DNA of 64,000 nt from an uncultured Oscillospiraceae bacterium (GTDB lineage: Bacteria; Bacillota; Clostridia; Oscillospirales; Ruminococcaceae). The stretch lies in contig CAJJZS010000005.1 of assembly GCA_905197685.1 (NCBI GenBank), positions 1 to 64,000 of the forward strand, written 5' to 3'. The position numbers and the translations under genes are program-made. The notes below the pieces were generated by a model. That model made no database searches, was not told the origin of the DNA, and saw nothing but the letters and a program-made list of their open reading frames with translations. Positions 1 to 7,468 of the stretch are shown here, piece after piece. Position 1 is the first letter of the stretch; each line of letters opens with the position of its first letter.

Positions 1-476
1 GGGACAGCATAGATTTTGACGACAAAAGAAAAGCCGCCGATGGTTTGATCTCTACGATCAAGGCCACCAGCGACCGTGTTCAGATAGAGTGGAAAATCTG
101 ACATTTCTGCTCTATCGCCCCTCATTTCTATTTTATCTTGTTTGTACCCCTTGTACACCGATGTTTTCCACACTTCAAATGCTTCGTATGCTATGTTTTT
201 GATCTGTTCTTCTGTTTTCTGATTTATGTTTGAAGTTTGTTGGCTGCTTCCCTTTTTGCCGGAAGTTGGTTTTTCTTTATTGAGAGATTCCTCAAATTGT
301 TTTTGGGAATTTTTGTCCAAAGAGTTATCTCCTTTAGCAACATTTTCCTGTATGGTGTTGTTTTCATTTTGAATTTCTGATTCTGCCTGAGGTAAGACTG
401 TTTGTTGCGTGCAGGATATCAAACTCAAAATCATAATGGATATTAACAACAATGGAATTGCTTTTTTAAATTTCAT
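1..476 (-). CDS. Partial lipoprotein of unknown function (C-terminus outside window)
   Basis: Reading from the ATG at 476 the frame stays open to the window edge (about 158 codons), so the C-terminus is missing. The N-terminus is a type II signal peptide: basic KFKK, a hydrophobic stretch, then the lipobox LISC, predicting a membrane-anchored lipoprotein. After the Cys comes a polar Gln/Asn/Glu/Ser/Lys-rich linker of about 60 residues, then the start of a folded domain. It follows two other envelope-protein genes on the same strand (539-1249 and 1336-1923) and is probably the third gene of that operon. I do not recognise the family. Confidence 0.8.
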   Translation of the reverse strand, partial: MKFKKAIPLLLISIMILSLISCTQQTVLPQAESEIQNENNTIQENVAKGDNSLDKNSQKQFEESLNKEKPTSGKKGSSQQTSNINQKTEEQIKNIAYEAFEVWKTSVYKGYKQDKIEMRGDRAEMSDFPLYLNTVAGGLDRRDQTIGGFSFVVKIYAV

Positions 477-538
477 ATTGTTTCCCATCTCTTTTCTGAT
501 ATTTTTTCGGAAAGTTAAATATGCCCTTGTTTTATCCA

Positions 539-1249
539 TCAAACTCTGGAACAAAAAGATAGGAAACGGATACCGTCACTGACTTTTTCCAGAGTTAAGA
601 CCACATTTTTGCTCTTATGCAGTTCTGTATAAGTGAGAGTAAACTCAATGCTGATGACAGAGCCGTTTTGCTTAATATTGGTTACATCATAAGAGCGCTC
701 TGTCAATGGCATCAGTGCCGCCTGCGGGGTATAAAGTTGCTCATCTTCTAAATAAATAGCAGAAGGAGATCGAAGATGTTCGACGGACACATCAAAATAT
801 TTTCTGATTTTTGTTTCAAATTCTTCGGCTGGGAAAAATGGTCCTTCTCTGCCATCGAGAAAATACTCTTCTAATGTTCCAGAATCCATGATCTGATAAC
901 CATACCAAAAGACAAAATTCATTGGCTGTATATCTTGCGGTGTTTCCCATTCACTTAACAGTAAAGCGTCTAAAAATTGAATACACTCTTTAGCTTGCTC
1001 AAAAGAAATAGTATCAGATGTTGACGGTAATTTTAAATCTTCCTCTTTTGCATCTTGACCGGGTTGCTGTTGCAAAGAATTATCAGCACTGTTTTCCGTT
1101 TCACTTTCGGAAGTCGGCTGATTTTCCTGAACCTGAGCCGATTGCTGTTCTTCGCTCGGAGAAGTCGGCTCTGCGCTTCTCGAGCAAGCAGAAAAGGTAA
1201 ACAGAACAGAAAAGATAAGCAATAAAGAAATAAGACGAATAGATTTCAT
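539..1249 (-). CDS. Lipoprotein, paralogue of the 10638-11855 product in its N-terminal part
   Basis: A 236-aa protein with signal peptide and lipobox FSACS, so a predicted lipoprotein. Residues 1 to about 75 (signal peptide plus a Ser/Glu/Gln-rich linker) nearly match the N-terminus of the lipoprotein at 10638-11855. The C-terminal half then differs and looks like a small all-beta domain ending in a short Cys-containing tail. The SD AAGGAG lies just upstream of the ATG at 1249. It sits 86 bp downstream of the 1336-1923 gene, and that spacer is also nearly identical to the one at 11856-11941. The shared head on a different tail suggests recombination between paralogues. Function unknown. Confidence 0.8.
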   Translation of the reverse strand: MKSIRLISLLLIFSVLFTFSACSRSAEPTSPSEEQQSAQVQENQPTSESETENSADNSLQQQPGQDAKEEDLKLPSTSDTISFEQAKECIQFLDALLLSEWETPQDIQPMNFVFWYGYQIMDSGTLEEYFLDGREGPFFPAEEFETKIRKYFDVSVEHLRSPSAIYLEDEQLYTPQAALMPLTERSYDVTNIKQNGSVISIEFTLTYTELHKSKNVVLTLEKVSDGIRFLSFCSRV

Positions 1250-1335
1250 AAAATCACTCCTTCAAATCGGGAAAGAAAATAATGTCCTGTACAGATATGA
1301 AAAGAATCAAAGATAAAAGGAAGAAGCGGAAGTTT

Positions 1336-1923
1336 TTATCGAATCATTATTTCAATAGAATCAAGGATTTTTTCGTATAGAGGAAGAAGGTCGGGATTAT
1401 CATTGTCATTATAAAAATAAAAAGAAACAACTTGATTTTCCAAAACAAAACAATAAGCATAAACAAAGATATTAGGTCTTAGCTTATCTCCAATATTAGT
1501 GATATCTAAACGATACTTTTTTTCGTTAATTGTAATAGTTTGAGAATCAATAGTTTTTGTTAAGAAGTTATGTGGATTTTCTAAGTCAAGCAGAGTTTGT
1601 CCTTCCTGCAAGGTGTCGATGATGCCGAAGCTTCCGGCAATTTTTTCTCCCCGTTCATCATCAAATATGATTTCCCCGGAAAAGTGATTTGATGGTAATA
1701 AGCGGTTTGGAGAATCACAAATCCAACTTTTCGGAACAGATACCGTTAATTCCATAGCACTGCCGTCTTCTTTTTTCCAAGTCAGAGTTTGTCTTTGAAA
1801 GTTTGGGTCAGCGGGTTGTTTATCGGATTTTTGAACGCTTGCAAGCAAAATAACGGAAAGGGTAACGATAATAAGACTTAGCAAAAAGAAGGTAATTTGT
1901 TTTCGAGAGTCTTTTTGTATCAT
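1336..1923 (-). CDS. Membrane-anchored protein with PsbP/Mog1-like domain, paralogue of 11942-12535
   Basis: A 195-aa protein with an N-terminal basic stretch and one hydrophobic segment (about residues 10-28) without a lipobox Cys, so probably a signal anchor with an extracytoplasmic domain. The body follows a pattern repeated in this window: an ELTVSVPKSW strand, EGQTLLDLEN near the middle, then VVSFYFYND and a final helix with LYEKILDSIE. The same pattern occurs once in 10638-11855 and twice in 12577-14403. My guess from the pattern is a PsbP/Mog1-like fold; I could not test it. It is the first gene of its operon, with a consensus promoter at 1975-2003 and an SD held in a small hairpin at 1931-1944. 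Confidence 0.8.
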   Translation of the reverse strand: MIQKDSRKQITFFLLSLIIVTLSVILLASVQKSDKQPADPNFQRQTLTWKKEDGSAMELTVSVPKSWICDSPNRLLPSNHFSGEIIFDDERGEKIAGSFGIIDTLQEGQTLLDLENPHNFLTKTIDSQTITINEKKYRLDITNIGDKLRPNIFVYAYCFVLENQVVSFYFYNDNDNPDLLPLYEKILDSIEIMIR

Positions 1924-1930
1924 GAAAAGT

Positions 1931-1944
1931 CCTCCTTTCGGGAG
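1931..1944 (-). promoter_or_regulatory. SD-sequestering mini-hairpin, copy 1
   Basis: On the minus strand this reads CTCCCGAAAGGAGG. CTCC can pair with GGAG of the ribosome binding site around a CGAAA loop. The same 14 bases precede three other genes (10567-10580, 12543-12556, 14411-14424). Confidence 0.5.
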
Positions 1945-1974
1945 AAAAAATACAACCCATACTTTTCTGATTTT

Positions 1975-2003
1975 AGTATACCTCTAATTACGACAAATGG
2001 CAA
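1975..2003 (-). promoter_or_regulatory. SigA-type promoter of the first lipoprotein cluster
   Basis: Minus strand: -35 TTGCCA (2003-1998), a 17-bp spacer, -10 TATACT (1980-1975). The spacer and flanks are almost identical to the promoter at 14456-14484, so this is a duplicated promoter. Confidence 0.75.
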
Positions 2004-2178
2004 GAAATGATAAAAGAAAGACAAGGCGAAGAAAAGCGTTAAGAAGCACTTTGAAAGGAGATATTTTTACCTTGTCATTTTTACGGGATCAGATTATAAT
2101 AAGGGAAAAGGAATTTAAATAAGGAAAGATGACAAAAAATACTTTCCCCCATTAGTGGCGAGGGGAATAAAACTATGT

Positions 2179-2210
2179 TATAATAAGAGAAAAATAGGTA
2201 TTGAAAGGAG
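2179..2210 (+). promoter_or_regulatory. -10 element and RBS of rsmA
   Basis: TATAAT at 2179-2184 and a GAAAGGAG ribosome site at 2203-2210 precede the ATG at 2217. I see no convincing -35 box. Confidence 0.5.
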
Positions 2211-2216
2211 CTTTTC

Positions 2217-3071
2217 ATGGAAAATCTTTCCAACATCTCGGTGATTCGGGATGTACTTTCCCGCCACGGATTTTCTTTTTCCAAAGGATTGGGACAAAAT
2301 TTTTTGATTAACCCCACCGTCTGCCCGAGGATGGCAGAACTGGGAAATGCGCAGCCCGGTTGGGGAATGATCGAAATCGGCGCGGGGGTAGGAGTACTGA
2401 CTGCCGAGCTTGCGCAGCGCGCGGACAAGGTGGTTTGCATTGAGATTGACAGTCGGCTGCTGCCGATTTTAGATGAAACGCTGGCAGAGTTTGACAACAT
2501 TAAAATTGTCAACGAGGATGTATTGAAGGTGGATTTACACCGCCTGATTGCGGAGGAATTCGGAGAAATGCCGGTAGCGGTGTGCGCGAATCTGCCGTAT
2601 TACATTACGTCCCCGATTATTATGAATCTGCTGGAATCCCGCCTGCCCATTTCCTCATTGACAGTGATGGTGCAGAAGGAGGCAGCGCAGAGAATCTGCG
2701 CGCAGCCGGGCAGCCGAGAAGTGGGCGCGGTTTCGATTGCGGTGCGGTATTACTGCGAGCCGCAGGTTCTGTTCCAGGTATCCAGGGGTTCGTTTATGCC
2801 TGCCCCCGATGTGGATTCCACCGTCATTCGTCTGGATATTCGCAAGGAACCTCCGGTACAGGTAAAGAAAGAAAGCGACTTTTTCCGTGTGGTGAAAGCG
2901 GCGTTTTCCCAGAGGAGAAAGACGCTTTCCAACACCCTTTCATCGGGGTTGAGCCTTCCCAAAGCGCAGGCAAACGAACTGCTTGAGAAAGCGGGAGTAG
3001 CGGCAAATCTTCGCGCAGAACAGCTGAGTATGCAGCAGTTTGCGGATATTGCAAACGCGCTTTCCGAATAA
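2217..3071 (+). CDS. rsmA: 16S rRNA (adenine(1518)-N6/adenine(1519)-N6)-dimethyltransferase
   Basis: A 284-aa protein, normal length for RsmA/KsgA. It transfers four methyl groups from S-adenosylmethionine to the two adjacent adenosines near the 3' end of 16S rRNA during late 30S assembly. Visible motifs are GLGQNFLINP near residue 25, the SAM-binding loop EIGAGVGVLT near 60, the acidic ribose contact EIDSRL near 82, and the catalytic motif NLPYYITSP near 125. The C-terminal helical domain starts around 190 (FSQRRKTLSNTLS). The start is fixed by a strong SD six bases upstream. It is a single-gene unit with its own -10 element and a terminator at 3136-3181. Its placement between the two lipoprotein clusters looks incidental. 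Confidence 0.97.
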   Translation: MENLSNISVIRDVLSRHGFSFSKGLGQNFLINPTVCPRMAELGNAQPGWGMIEIGAGVGVLTAELAQRADKVVCIEIDSRLLPILDETLAEFDNIKIVNEDVLKVDLHRLIAEEFGEMPVAVCANLPYYITSPIIMNLLESRLPISSLTVMVQKEAAQRICAQPGSREVGAVSIAVRYYCEPQVLFQVSRGSFMPAPDVDSTVIRLDIRKEPPVQVKKESDFFRVVKAAFSQRRKTLSNTLSSGLSLPKAQANELLEKAGVAANLRAEQLSMQQFADIANALSE

Positions 3072-3135
3072 ATACAGAAACAAAAAATACCATACCGTTT
3101 CAAGTAAATTCTAAGATTTAGATAAGTTAAATATG

Positions 3136-3181
3136 AAAAAAGGAATGAGTTCAATATCATATCGAACTCATTCCTTTTTTG
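3136..3181 (+). terminator. Intrinsic terminator after rsmA
   Basis: The stem GGAATGAGTTC pairs with GAACTCATTCC around a 10-base loop and is followed by a T run, with a matching A run in front. It could therefore also stop minus-strand transcripts from the Abi locus. Confidence 0.85.
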
Positions 3182-3215
3182 TTTTTTTATTTGCCAATAA
3201 ATATTATGTCATAAA

Positions 3216-3290
3216 AATGGCGAAGTGCTTCTCGTAACACTCCGCCGAAAGCCTAACCGGTTTGAGCATAGAATGCTTGGTTAGGTCTGC
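3216..3290 (-). ncRNA. Structured RNA element downstream of the Abi gene, with terminator
   Basis: On the minus strand, just after the Abi stop codon, CCTAACC (3285-3279) pairs with GGTTAGG (3258-3252). An inner AGCAT/ATGCT stem and the 3' side ATGCTCAAACCGGT follow. A second hairpin (GGCGGAGTG with CACTTCGCC, 3246-3219) and a T-rich tail come next and look like an intrinsic terminator. The 3' side of the first hairpin resembles that of the element in front of the gene (ATGCGCAACCCGGT), so the gene is flanked by two related structures. It is either a separate small RNA or the structured 3' end of the abi transcript. Confidence 0.5.
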
Positions 3291-3318
3291 CTTAATATTT
3301 TATGCAGTATCATTGACT

Positions 3319-4227
3319 TTAAACACTCAGGTGTGCTTTCCAATCAATTGGAAGATTCATTGCTGTAAGACTGATGATGCTGTTATTCTTTTGAATCAGC
3401 TTGTCAAATTCATCGACAAATATTGTCCAATCTTCATTTGATGATCTTAGATATTTCATTGCCAACAAAATTTGATATAATCCATTGTGTGCAGATGCAG
3501 GCATTACCTTATCGGTATTCAGAATTTCCGGAGCGGTATGTATTGTTCGATTATATATTCTGGAATGATGGGCGCACATATTTCTTAATACAGAAACACT
3601 TTGTACCCATGAGGAAAACATTTTCTTTGATGGAGTTACCTGTATTCCTTTTTCCGATTGATATTGGTAGTTAGTAGCTAAAATTGAATATGTGCTTCCC
3701 GTTCCTGTTTTTAAGTTCTTAATTATTTTTGATAATGTACCAAAAGAAAGAACTTCAACAGCTGCCCATACAGGCACTTCGCCATCATGATTGTCAAAAT
3801 TATGTTTGATAAATACATCGTTAGAACGAGAAATTTCTGATGAGATTGCAGACATATTTTGCCAATACTGTTTTTTATCTTTAAAAATGGATGAGTCCTG
3901 CAAAATAAGTGGTTCTCCGTGTATGAGCAACGCCTCTGCTAATCGTACTCTTAAAGCTACTTCAATTTTGGTAATCGCTGAAAAAATTAAGACAGATAAT
4001 TTCTCATCGAACTGGTATAAGTTGAAAACATCTTCAAACTTAGTTCCCGGAATGTACTTTTTTACAGCATTATCATATAGGTTGAAAGAGTATCCGCGCA
4101 GACGATAAAATCCGACAGATTTTAATGCTTTTTCTACCTCTGCATAAGAGGTAATTTCCATTCCTGCATCAATATACGATTGTATTTGTTGAGGTATTGA
4201 TAATATTTTTTTAGGATATTGATACAT
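3319..4227 (-). CDS. AbiF/AbiD-type (Abi_2 family) HEPN abortive-infection protein
   Basis: A 302-aa protein of the Abi_2 family. The N-terminal part has the typical YPKKILSIPQQIQSYIDAGM and the LRGYSFNLYD segment near residue 45. A HEPN RNase signature R-x4-H (RNMCAHHSR) lies near residue 235. Related proteins give phage resistance by abortive infection and are thought to cleave RNA. I chose the ATG at 4227, not the longer frame reaching 4311, because the upstream part overlaps a hairpin with a T run and because a CGGAGT ribosome site lies just before 4227. Expression should depend on read-through of that hairpin, as in toxin genes behind a repressing RNA. The target is unknown. Confidence 0.85.
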   Translation of the reverse strand: MYQYPKKILSIPQQIQSYIDAGMEITSYAEVEKALKSVGFYRLRGYSFNLYDNAVKKYIPGTKFEDVFNLYQFDEKLSVLIFSAITKIEVALRVRLAEALLIHGEPLILQDSSIFKDKKQYWQNMSAISSEISRSNDVFIKHNFDNHDGEVPVWAAVEVLSFGTLSKIIKNLKTGTGSTYSILATNYQYQSEKGIQVTPSKKMFSSWVQSVSVLRNMCAHHSRIYNRTIHTAPEILNTDKVMPASAHNGLYQILLAMKYLRSSNEDWTIFVDEFDKLIQKNNSIISLTAMNLPIDWKAHLSV

Positions 4228-4242
4228 AAAATACTCCGTAAA

Positions 4243-4297
4243 TAAAAAAGTCCCACCGGGTTGCGCATGAAAATCAGAGGCGTGGTGGGTTCTGTTA
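4243..4297 (-). ncRNA. Leader/antitoxin-like RNA (abiF-RNA-like) upstream of the Abi gene
   Basis: The predicted transcript starts near 4297, seven bases after a perfect -10. CCCACC (from 4289) pairs with GGTGGG (ending near 4253) around a loop with an inner CGC/GCG pair and the segment ATGCGCAACC. A run of six T follows at once, so most transcription should end here as an RNA of about 50 nt, and only read-through reaches the abi start at 4227. Conserved RNAs next to abiF-type genes are known. Assigning this one to that class rests on position and structure only. Confidence 0.6.
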
Positions 4298-4302
4298 ATA
4301 TT

Positions 4303-4330
4303 ATTATACAACTTTTATTGCAGCTGTCAA
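4303..4330 (-). promoter_or_regulatory. Consensus SigA promoter of the abi RNA and gene
   Basis: Minus strand: -35 TTGACA (4330-4325), a 16-bp spacer, -10 TATAAT (4308-4303). Both boxes are perfect matches, so the RNA element should be made strongly. Confidence 0.8.
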
Positions 4331-4446
4331 GCTTTCTCTTTTAAAAATATAAATTTATTTATATGCCCCTGCCACATATAGCAGGGACATATAATATGGT
4401 CAGACCAATCTATTGGTTCTCTTGGTGGTTTTGGTACTGCCGGAAT

Positions 4447-4475
4447 AAAAGGGCGTTTCTGTTTAAGCCCTTTTT
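4447..4475 (-). terminator. Intrinsic terminator after the 4490-6148 lipoprotein gene
   Basis: AAAAGGGC pairs with GCCCTTTT around an 11-base loop, with T-rich sequence on both sides. Just beyond it, at about 4364-4382, is a smaller hairpin CCCTGC/GCAGGG of unknown role. Confidence 0.75.
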
Positions 4476-4489
4476 AATTCCTCCCCAAA

Positions 4490-6148
4490 CTACCGCAAAG
4501 CGACTGCGTCGCGAAATACAACCTTACCGCCGTAGGGATAAAAGGCGATGCCGGAAACATTTTCCGCCATGACAAAATAGTTGGTTTCCGCAAGAAGGGG
4601 AAAGACCACCGCATCGTTAAGCAGTATTTCTTCCGCAGCTTCATATTGGCGCAGAATGGTTTGCTTTTCATATGAGCTGCCCGCGTTGCGTACAGCGGAA
4701 TCAAAAGCCGGGTTGTGATAAGAAGCAATATTGGACACCGAGTCGGAGGTAAAACGGCTGAGAATATCTGCAGGGGTGTTTGCCGAAGCCTTAAGCGGAA
4801 CCAGAGCAACCTGATAATCGCCGCGGCTCAGTCGGGAGCTTAGTTCGTTGCGGGAAACTTCCTCGATATTGACCGATACGGCTAAGGTGCTTTGCCATGC
4901 CTGTTGCAGCAAGCCGCACATAGCGGGAATCGAGCTGTCATCGGGGACGAGAAGCTGGATTTTACGCAGGGTGTCTGCTTCCAGTTCGTCCATGCCCTCG
5001 CGGTACAGACGGTATGCCTCCTTGGTGTCATAGGTGTTTTCGGTCTGCACCGAAGTTTGTCCGGTGTAGGATTCGGTAAACAGCGAGATGGCAGGGGGGA
5101 TGAGCCGGTCATAAACCCGCAGGTTTTCCTGATGCGTTTGCTGCAAAAAGGGTTCCAGTACGCTGCGGTCGATGGCGCGGATAAATCCGGCGCGCACCTT
5201 TTCGTTCTGAAAGGCGCTGTGGGTTTGATTAAAAACCAAAGCCCAGACAACATTTTCGGTTTTTTCGCAGCTCATACCGTTTGCTTTTGCCTGGCGGTAT
5301 TGTTTATAATCAGCAAGGCAGCCGTCCGATTTGCCGTCCATCAGCAGCTCGAAGCGGGTGGGAGCGGGTTCGCCCTTTTCCTTTTGAACGGCGGTCTGAA
5401 TATCCCGATCCATGTACAGGTAGACGCCGGGGGACTGCACCATGTCCGCAGCATAATAGTTGCTGTTTTTTTTCAGGTAGATGCGGTTGCCGTTTTCCCA
5501 CTGCATGAGGTAAAACGGACCGTTGGAGTAACTTTCTTGGATGGTGGCGCCGTACTTTCCGTTTGCCTGCTCAAACAGTTTTTGATTGCAGGGCATGGCG
5601 GAGGAGTGAGCGAGACTTTCCAAAAAAGCGGGGTCGGAGCGGCTGAGCGTAAAGCGCACGGTCAAATCGTCCGGAGCGCTAACTCCAAGCTGCTCGGCAG
5701 GAAGCGCGCCGGAAAGCACCTGTTCGCTGTTGCGGATGGAGGAATACATCGAGGCAAAAGGAGAAGGATAGATGCTGTTAAAGATGCGCCGGAAGGCAAA
5801 AACAAAGTCATGTGCGGTAACGGGCGTGTTGTCTTTATCGTCCCATACCATGCCGGATTTCAGCCGAAAGGTGTATTCGGTTTGGTCATCGGAAACCTCG
5901 TAACCTTCGATGACACCGTTTTCCAGTTTTCCCGAAGGCAGCTGACGCATTAAGCCCTCCATCATATTATAAATAACAAGCTGTTCGCTTTCCTCGTCGG
6001 CAAACTGGGGATCCAGACTTTCCACCCAGTCGGACAGGTCATAACGAACCAGCGAGGGTTCGTCGGAACACCCCGAAAAGCAAAACAACAGGATTGAACA
6101 GGCTGTCAAAAGGCACATCAGCCGGACAGCGCGGGTTATCTTACACAA
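4490..6148 (-). CDS. Peptide/nickel-type ABC transporter substrate-binding lipoprotein (SBP_bac_5)
   Basis: A 552-aa protein starting at TTG 6148 with GAGGAG eight bases upstream. The signal peptide ends in the lipobox FSGCS, so it is a lipoprotein outside the cytoplasmic membrane. The body matches solute-binding family 5 (OppA/DppA/MppA): SDWVESLDPQFADEE near residue 40, the typical YTFRLKSGMVWDD near 110, PVTAHDFVFAFRR just after, and a C-terminal NPAFDSAV segment. The family binds peptides or metal chelates and hands them to a membrane permease, but no permease or ATPase genes are adjacent. It follows the XRE-ImmA genes on the same strand after 72 bp and could be partly read from them. Confidence 0.9.
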   Translation of the reverse strand: MCKITRAVRLMCLLTACSILLFCFSGCSDEPSLVRYDLSDWVESLDPQFADEESEQLVIYNMMEGLMRQLPSGKLENGVIEGYEVSDDQTEYTFRLKSGMVWDDKDNTPVTAHDFVFAFRRIFNSIYPSPFASMYSSIRNSEQVLSGALPAEQLGVSAPDDLTVRFTLSRSDPAFLESLAHSSAMPCNQKLFEQANGKYGATIQESYSNGPFYLMQWENGNRIYLKKNSNYYAADMVQSPGVYLYMDRDIQTAVQKEKGEPAPTRFELLMDGKSDGCLADYKQYRQAKANGMSCEKTENVVWALVFNQTHSAFQNEKVRAGFIRAIDRSVLEPFLQQTHQENLRVYDRLIPPAISLFTESYTGQTSVQTENTYDTKEAYRLYREGMDELEADTLRKIQLLVPDDSSIPAMCGLLQQAWQSTLAVSVNIEEVSRNELSSRLSRGDYQVALVPLKASANTPADILSRFTSDSVSNIASYHNPAFDSAVRNAGSSYEKQTILRQYEAAEEILLNDAVVFPLLAETNYFVMAENVSGIAFYPYGGKVVFRDAVALR

Positions 6149-6220
6149 AAAAGCCAGCTCCTCTTTCTTCCTGACAGAATCTGACAGAACAATCGGTCAG
6201 AAAGGGTCATTATTTTCAGT

Positions 6221-6730
6221 TTATTTTAAAAAATTTGATTTACTGTCCTGCAAACGAAAGTCGAATCCCCTTCGGTTAAAATTCGCCACTTTTAAAGCCA
6301 CCAGATTGATGTCCGATTTCATGCACTTTGCAATCATTTCAATATCGTAGCTTTGGTGAATGTATTCCAATATTTCTTCATCCGGCAGCGCAATTTCTGC
6401 GGCAAAGCTGTTTGCCTCATATTCCATGCGATTGTTTTTCATATCAAAAATATTGAACTCCTGGAACATTTTGGCTTCTCCCCGGTGCAGCGTGTCGTGC
6501 CCTATTTCATGCAGCAGCACGATTTTTCGCATTTCCGGGCAGAGATCTTCCTTGATAAAAATAAATCGGTTGCGCTCAATCACTTTGTATACGCCCTTTT
6601 GTTTGTGAAAGGCAACCGGCATAATGTAAATCCCCGATTGTTCGGCAATCTCTTCCGGGTCTCGGGAACCGATCTTTTTTACAAGTTTGTTTGCCTTATC
6701 CACAATATTGACGGACGAATTTAATTGCAT
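6221..6730 (-). CDS. ImmA/IrrE-type metallopeptidase
   Basis: A 169-aa protein with the zinc-peptidase motif HEIGH in VLLHEIGHDTLHR near residue 85 and a second acidic region (MEYEANSFAAEIALP) near 115 that supplies the third ligand, as in the ImmA/IrrE family. Known members cleave a partner XRE repressor when triggered, for example ImmR of ICEBs1. I place the start at ATG 6730 because the AAGGGG ribosome site is correctly spaced for it, not for the GTG at 6736. It lies 35 bp downstream of the XRE gene at 6766-7179, the usual ImmR-ImmA order. No integrase or other mobile-element gene is next to it. Confidence 0.9.
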   Translation of the reverse strand: MQLNSSVNIVDKANKLVKKIGSRDPEEIAEQSGIYIMPVAFHKQKGVYKVIERNRFIFIKEDLCPEMRKIVLLHEIGHDTLHRGEAKMFQEFNIFDMKNNRMEYEANSFAAEIALPDEEILEYIHQSYDIEMIAKCMKSDINLVALKVANFNRRGFDFRLQDSKSNFLK

Positions 6731-6765
6731 AGACACATCCCCTTTTGTCTTTCCTGCGATGTCGG

Positions 6766-7179
6766 CTATTCTTTGTTTTTGGCATATTTCTTTGGCGCAT
6801 ACTTGCGGTTGTTTTCTTTTGCAATAACATACGCCTTTTGGATGGCAAGCATCAGTTCATCCATATCTTCTTCTGCCAGTTCGCCGCCGGCAAACAGACC
6901 GGTCAGCTCATTGACCAATGTTTCGGCGCCTTTTTTGCCCCGATACCCATATTTTTCTCCTGCGTCCATGACAAATTCGTCTTCCTGTGTCAGAAGATAA
7001 TTTACATTTACCCCGAGAACTTCGGCAAGTTTGCAGTAAAGCTCTCTGGTTCTCGGAGGAAATGCGTCTGCCTCATAGGAAGTGATGGTTCTTCTGGAAA
7101 CGCCAATCTTTTCACCTAACTGTGTTTGCGTCAATCCAAGCTCTTTTCTTGCTTTTTTTACTTTTTCACCAAATGTCAT
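6766..7179 (-). CDS. XRE-family repressor, probable ImmR-like partner of the adjacent ImmA
   Basis: A 137-aa protein with an N-terminal helix-turn-helix of the Cro/C1 (XRE) family (GLTQTQLGEKIGVSRRTITSYEAD, residues 15-38). An acidic and helical C-terminal part probably handles dimerisation and may hold the ImmA cleavage site. An AAGGAG ribosome site precedes ATG 7179. It faces the gene at 7469-9016 across a 290-bp region with three related palindromes and overlapping divergent promoters. The simplest reading is that it represses itself and the facing gene until ImmA removes it. Confidence 0.9.
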   Translation of the reverse strand: MTFGEKVKKARKELGLTQTQLGEKIGVSRRTITSYEADAFPPRTRELYCKLAEVLGVNVNYLLTQEDEFVMDAGEKYGYRGKKGAETLVNELTGLFAGGELAEEDMDELMLAIQKAYVIAKENNRKYAPKKYAKNKE

Positions 7180-7200
7180 AACACGCCGCTCCTTAATTTT

Positions 7201-7277
7201 AGGAAAATAATTTTCTCAAAACTATTGACAAAGGAAATTAAAAATCCTATAATAGGTATTGAGAAATCCGATTTCCT
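7201..7277. promoter_or_regulatory. Divergent promoters with three repressor-operator palindromes
   Basis: Three related palindromes lie about 30 bp (three helical turns) apart: AGGAAAATAATTTTCT (7201-7216), AGGAAATTAAAAATCCT (7232-7248) and AGAAATCCGATTTCCT (7262-7277). The plus promoter is perfect: TTGACA 7225-7230, 17 bp, TATAAT 7248-7253, with the middle palindrome filling its spacer. A minus promoter TTGTCA (7231-7226), 16 bp, TATTTT serves the XRE gene and overlaps the first palindrome. This is a classical repressor layout, with the XRE protein as the obvious candidate. Confidence 0.75.
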
Positions 7278-7468
7278 ATATTTTATCATTTACTGCTTAT
7301 TTTGTCAATAAAAAGCGGAATGATGGGAAATCAAAGTATCTCACCCGGAAATTTCCAAAAAAAAAAGAAAAGAAAAAAGAACGAAAAAGCTCCCGTTTTG
7401 ACAGCTCGCCGCGGAGTGCAGGAAAACAAGAGCTTAAAAACAAAAGAAACAAAAAGGAGAAATGATTG

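Noticed and set aside
4892..5953. Long plus-strand frame opposite the substrate-binding protein
   Set aside because: It is antisense to a clear family member with lipobox and conserved motifs, and has no ribosome site.
6221..7179. Prophage or integrative element remnant around ImmA/XRE
   Set aside because: No integrase, structural gene, attachment repeat or replication gene within reach.
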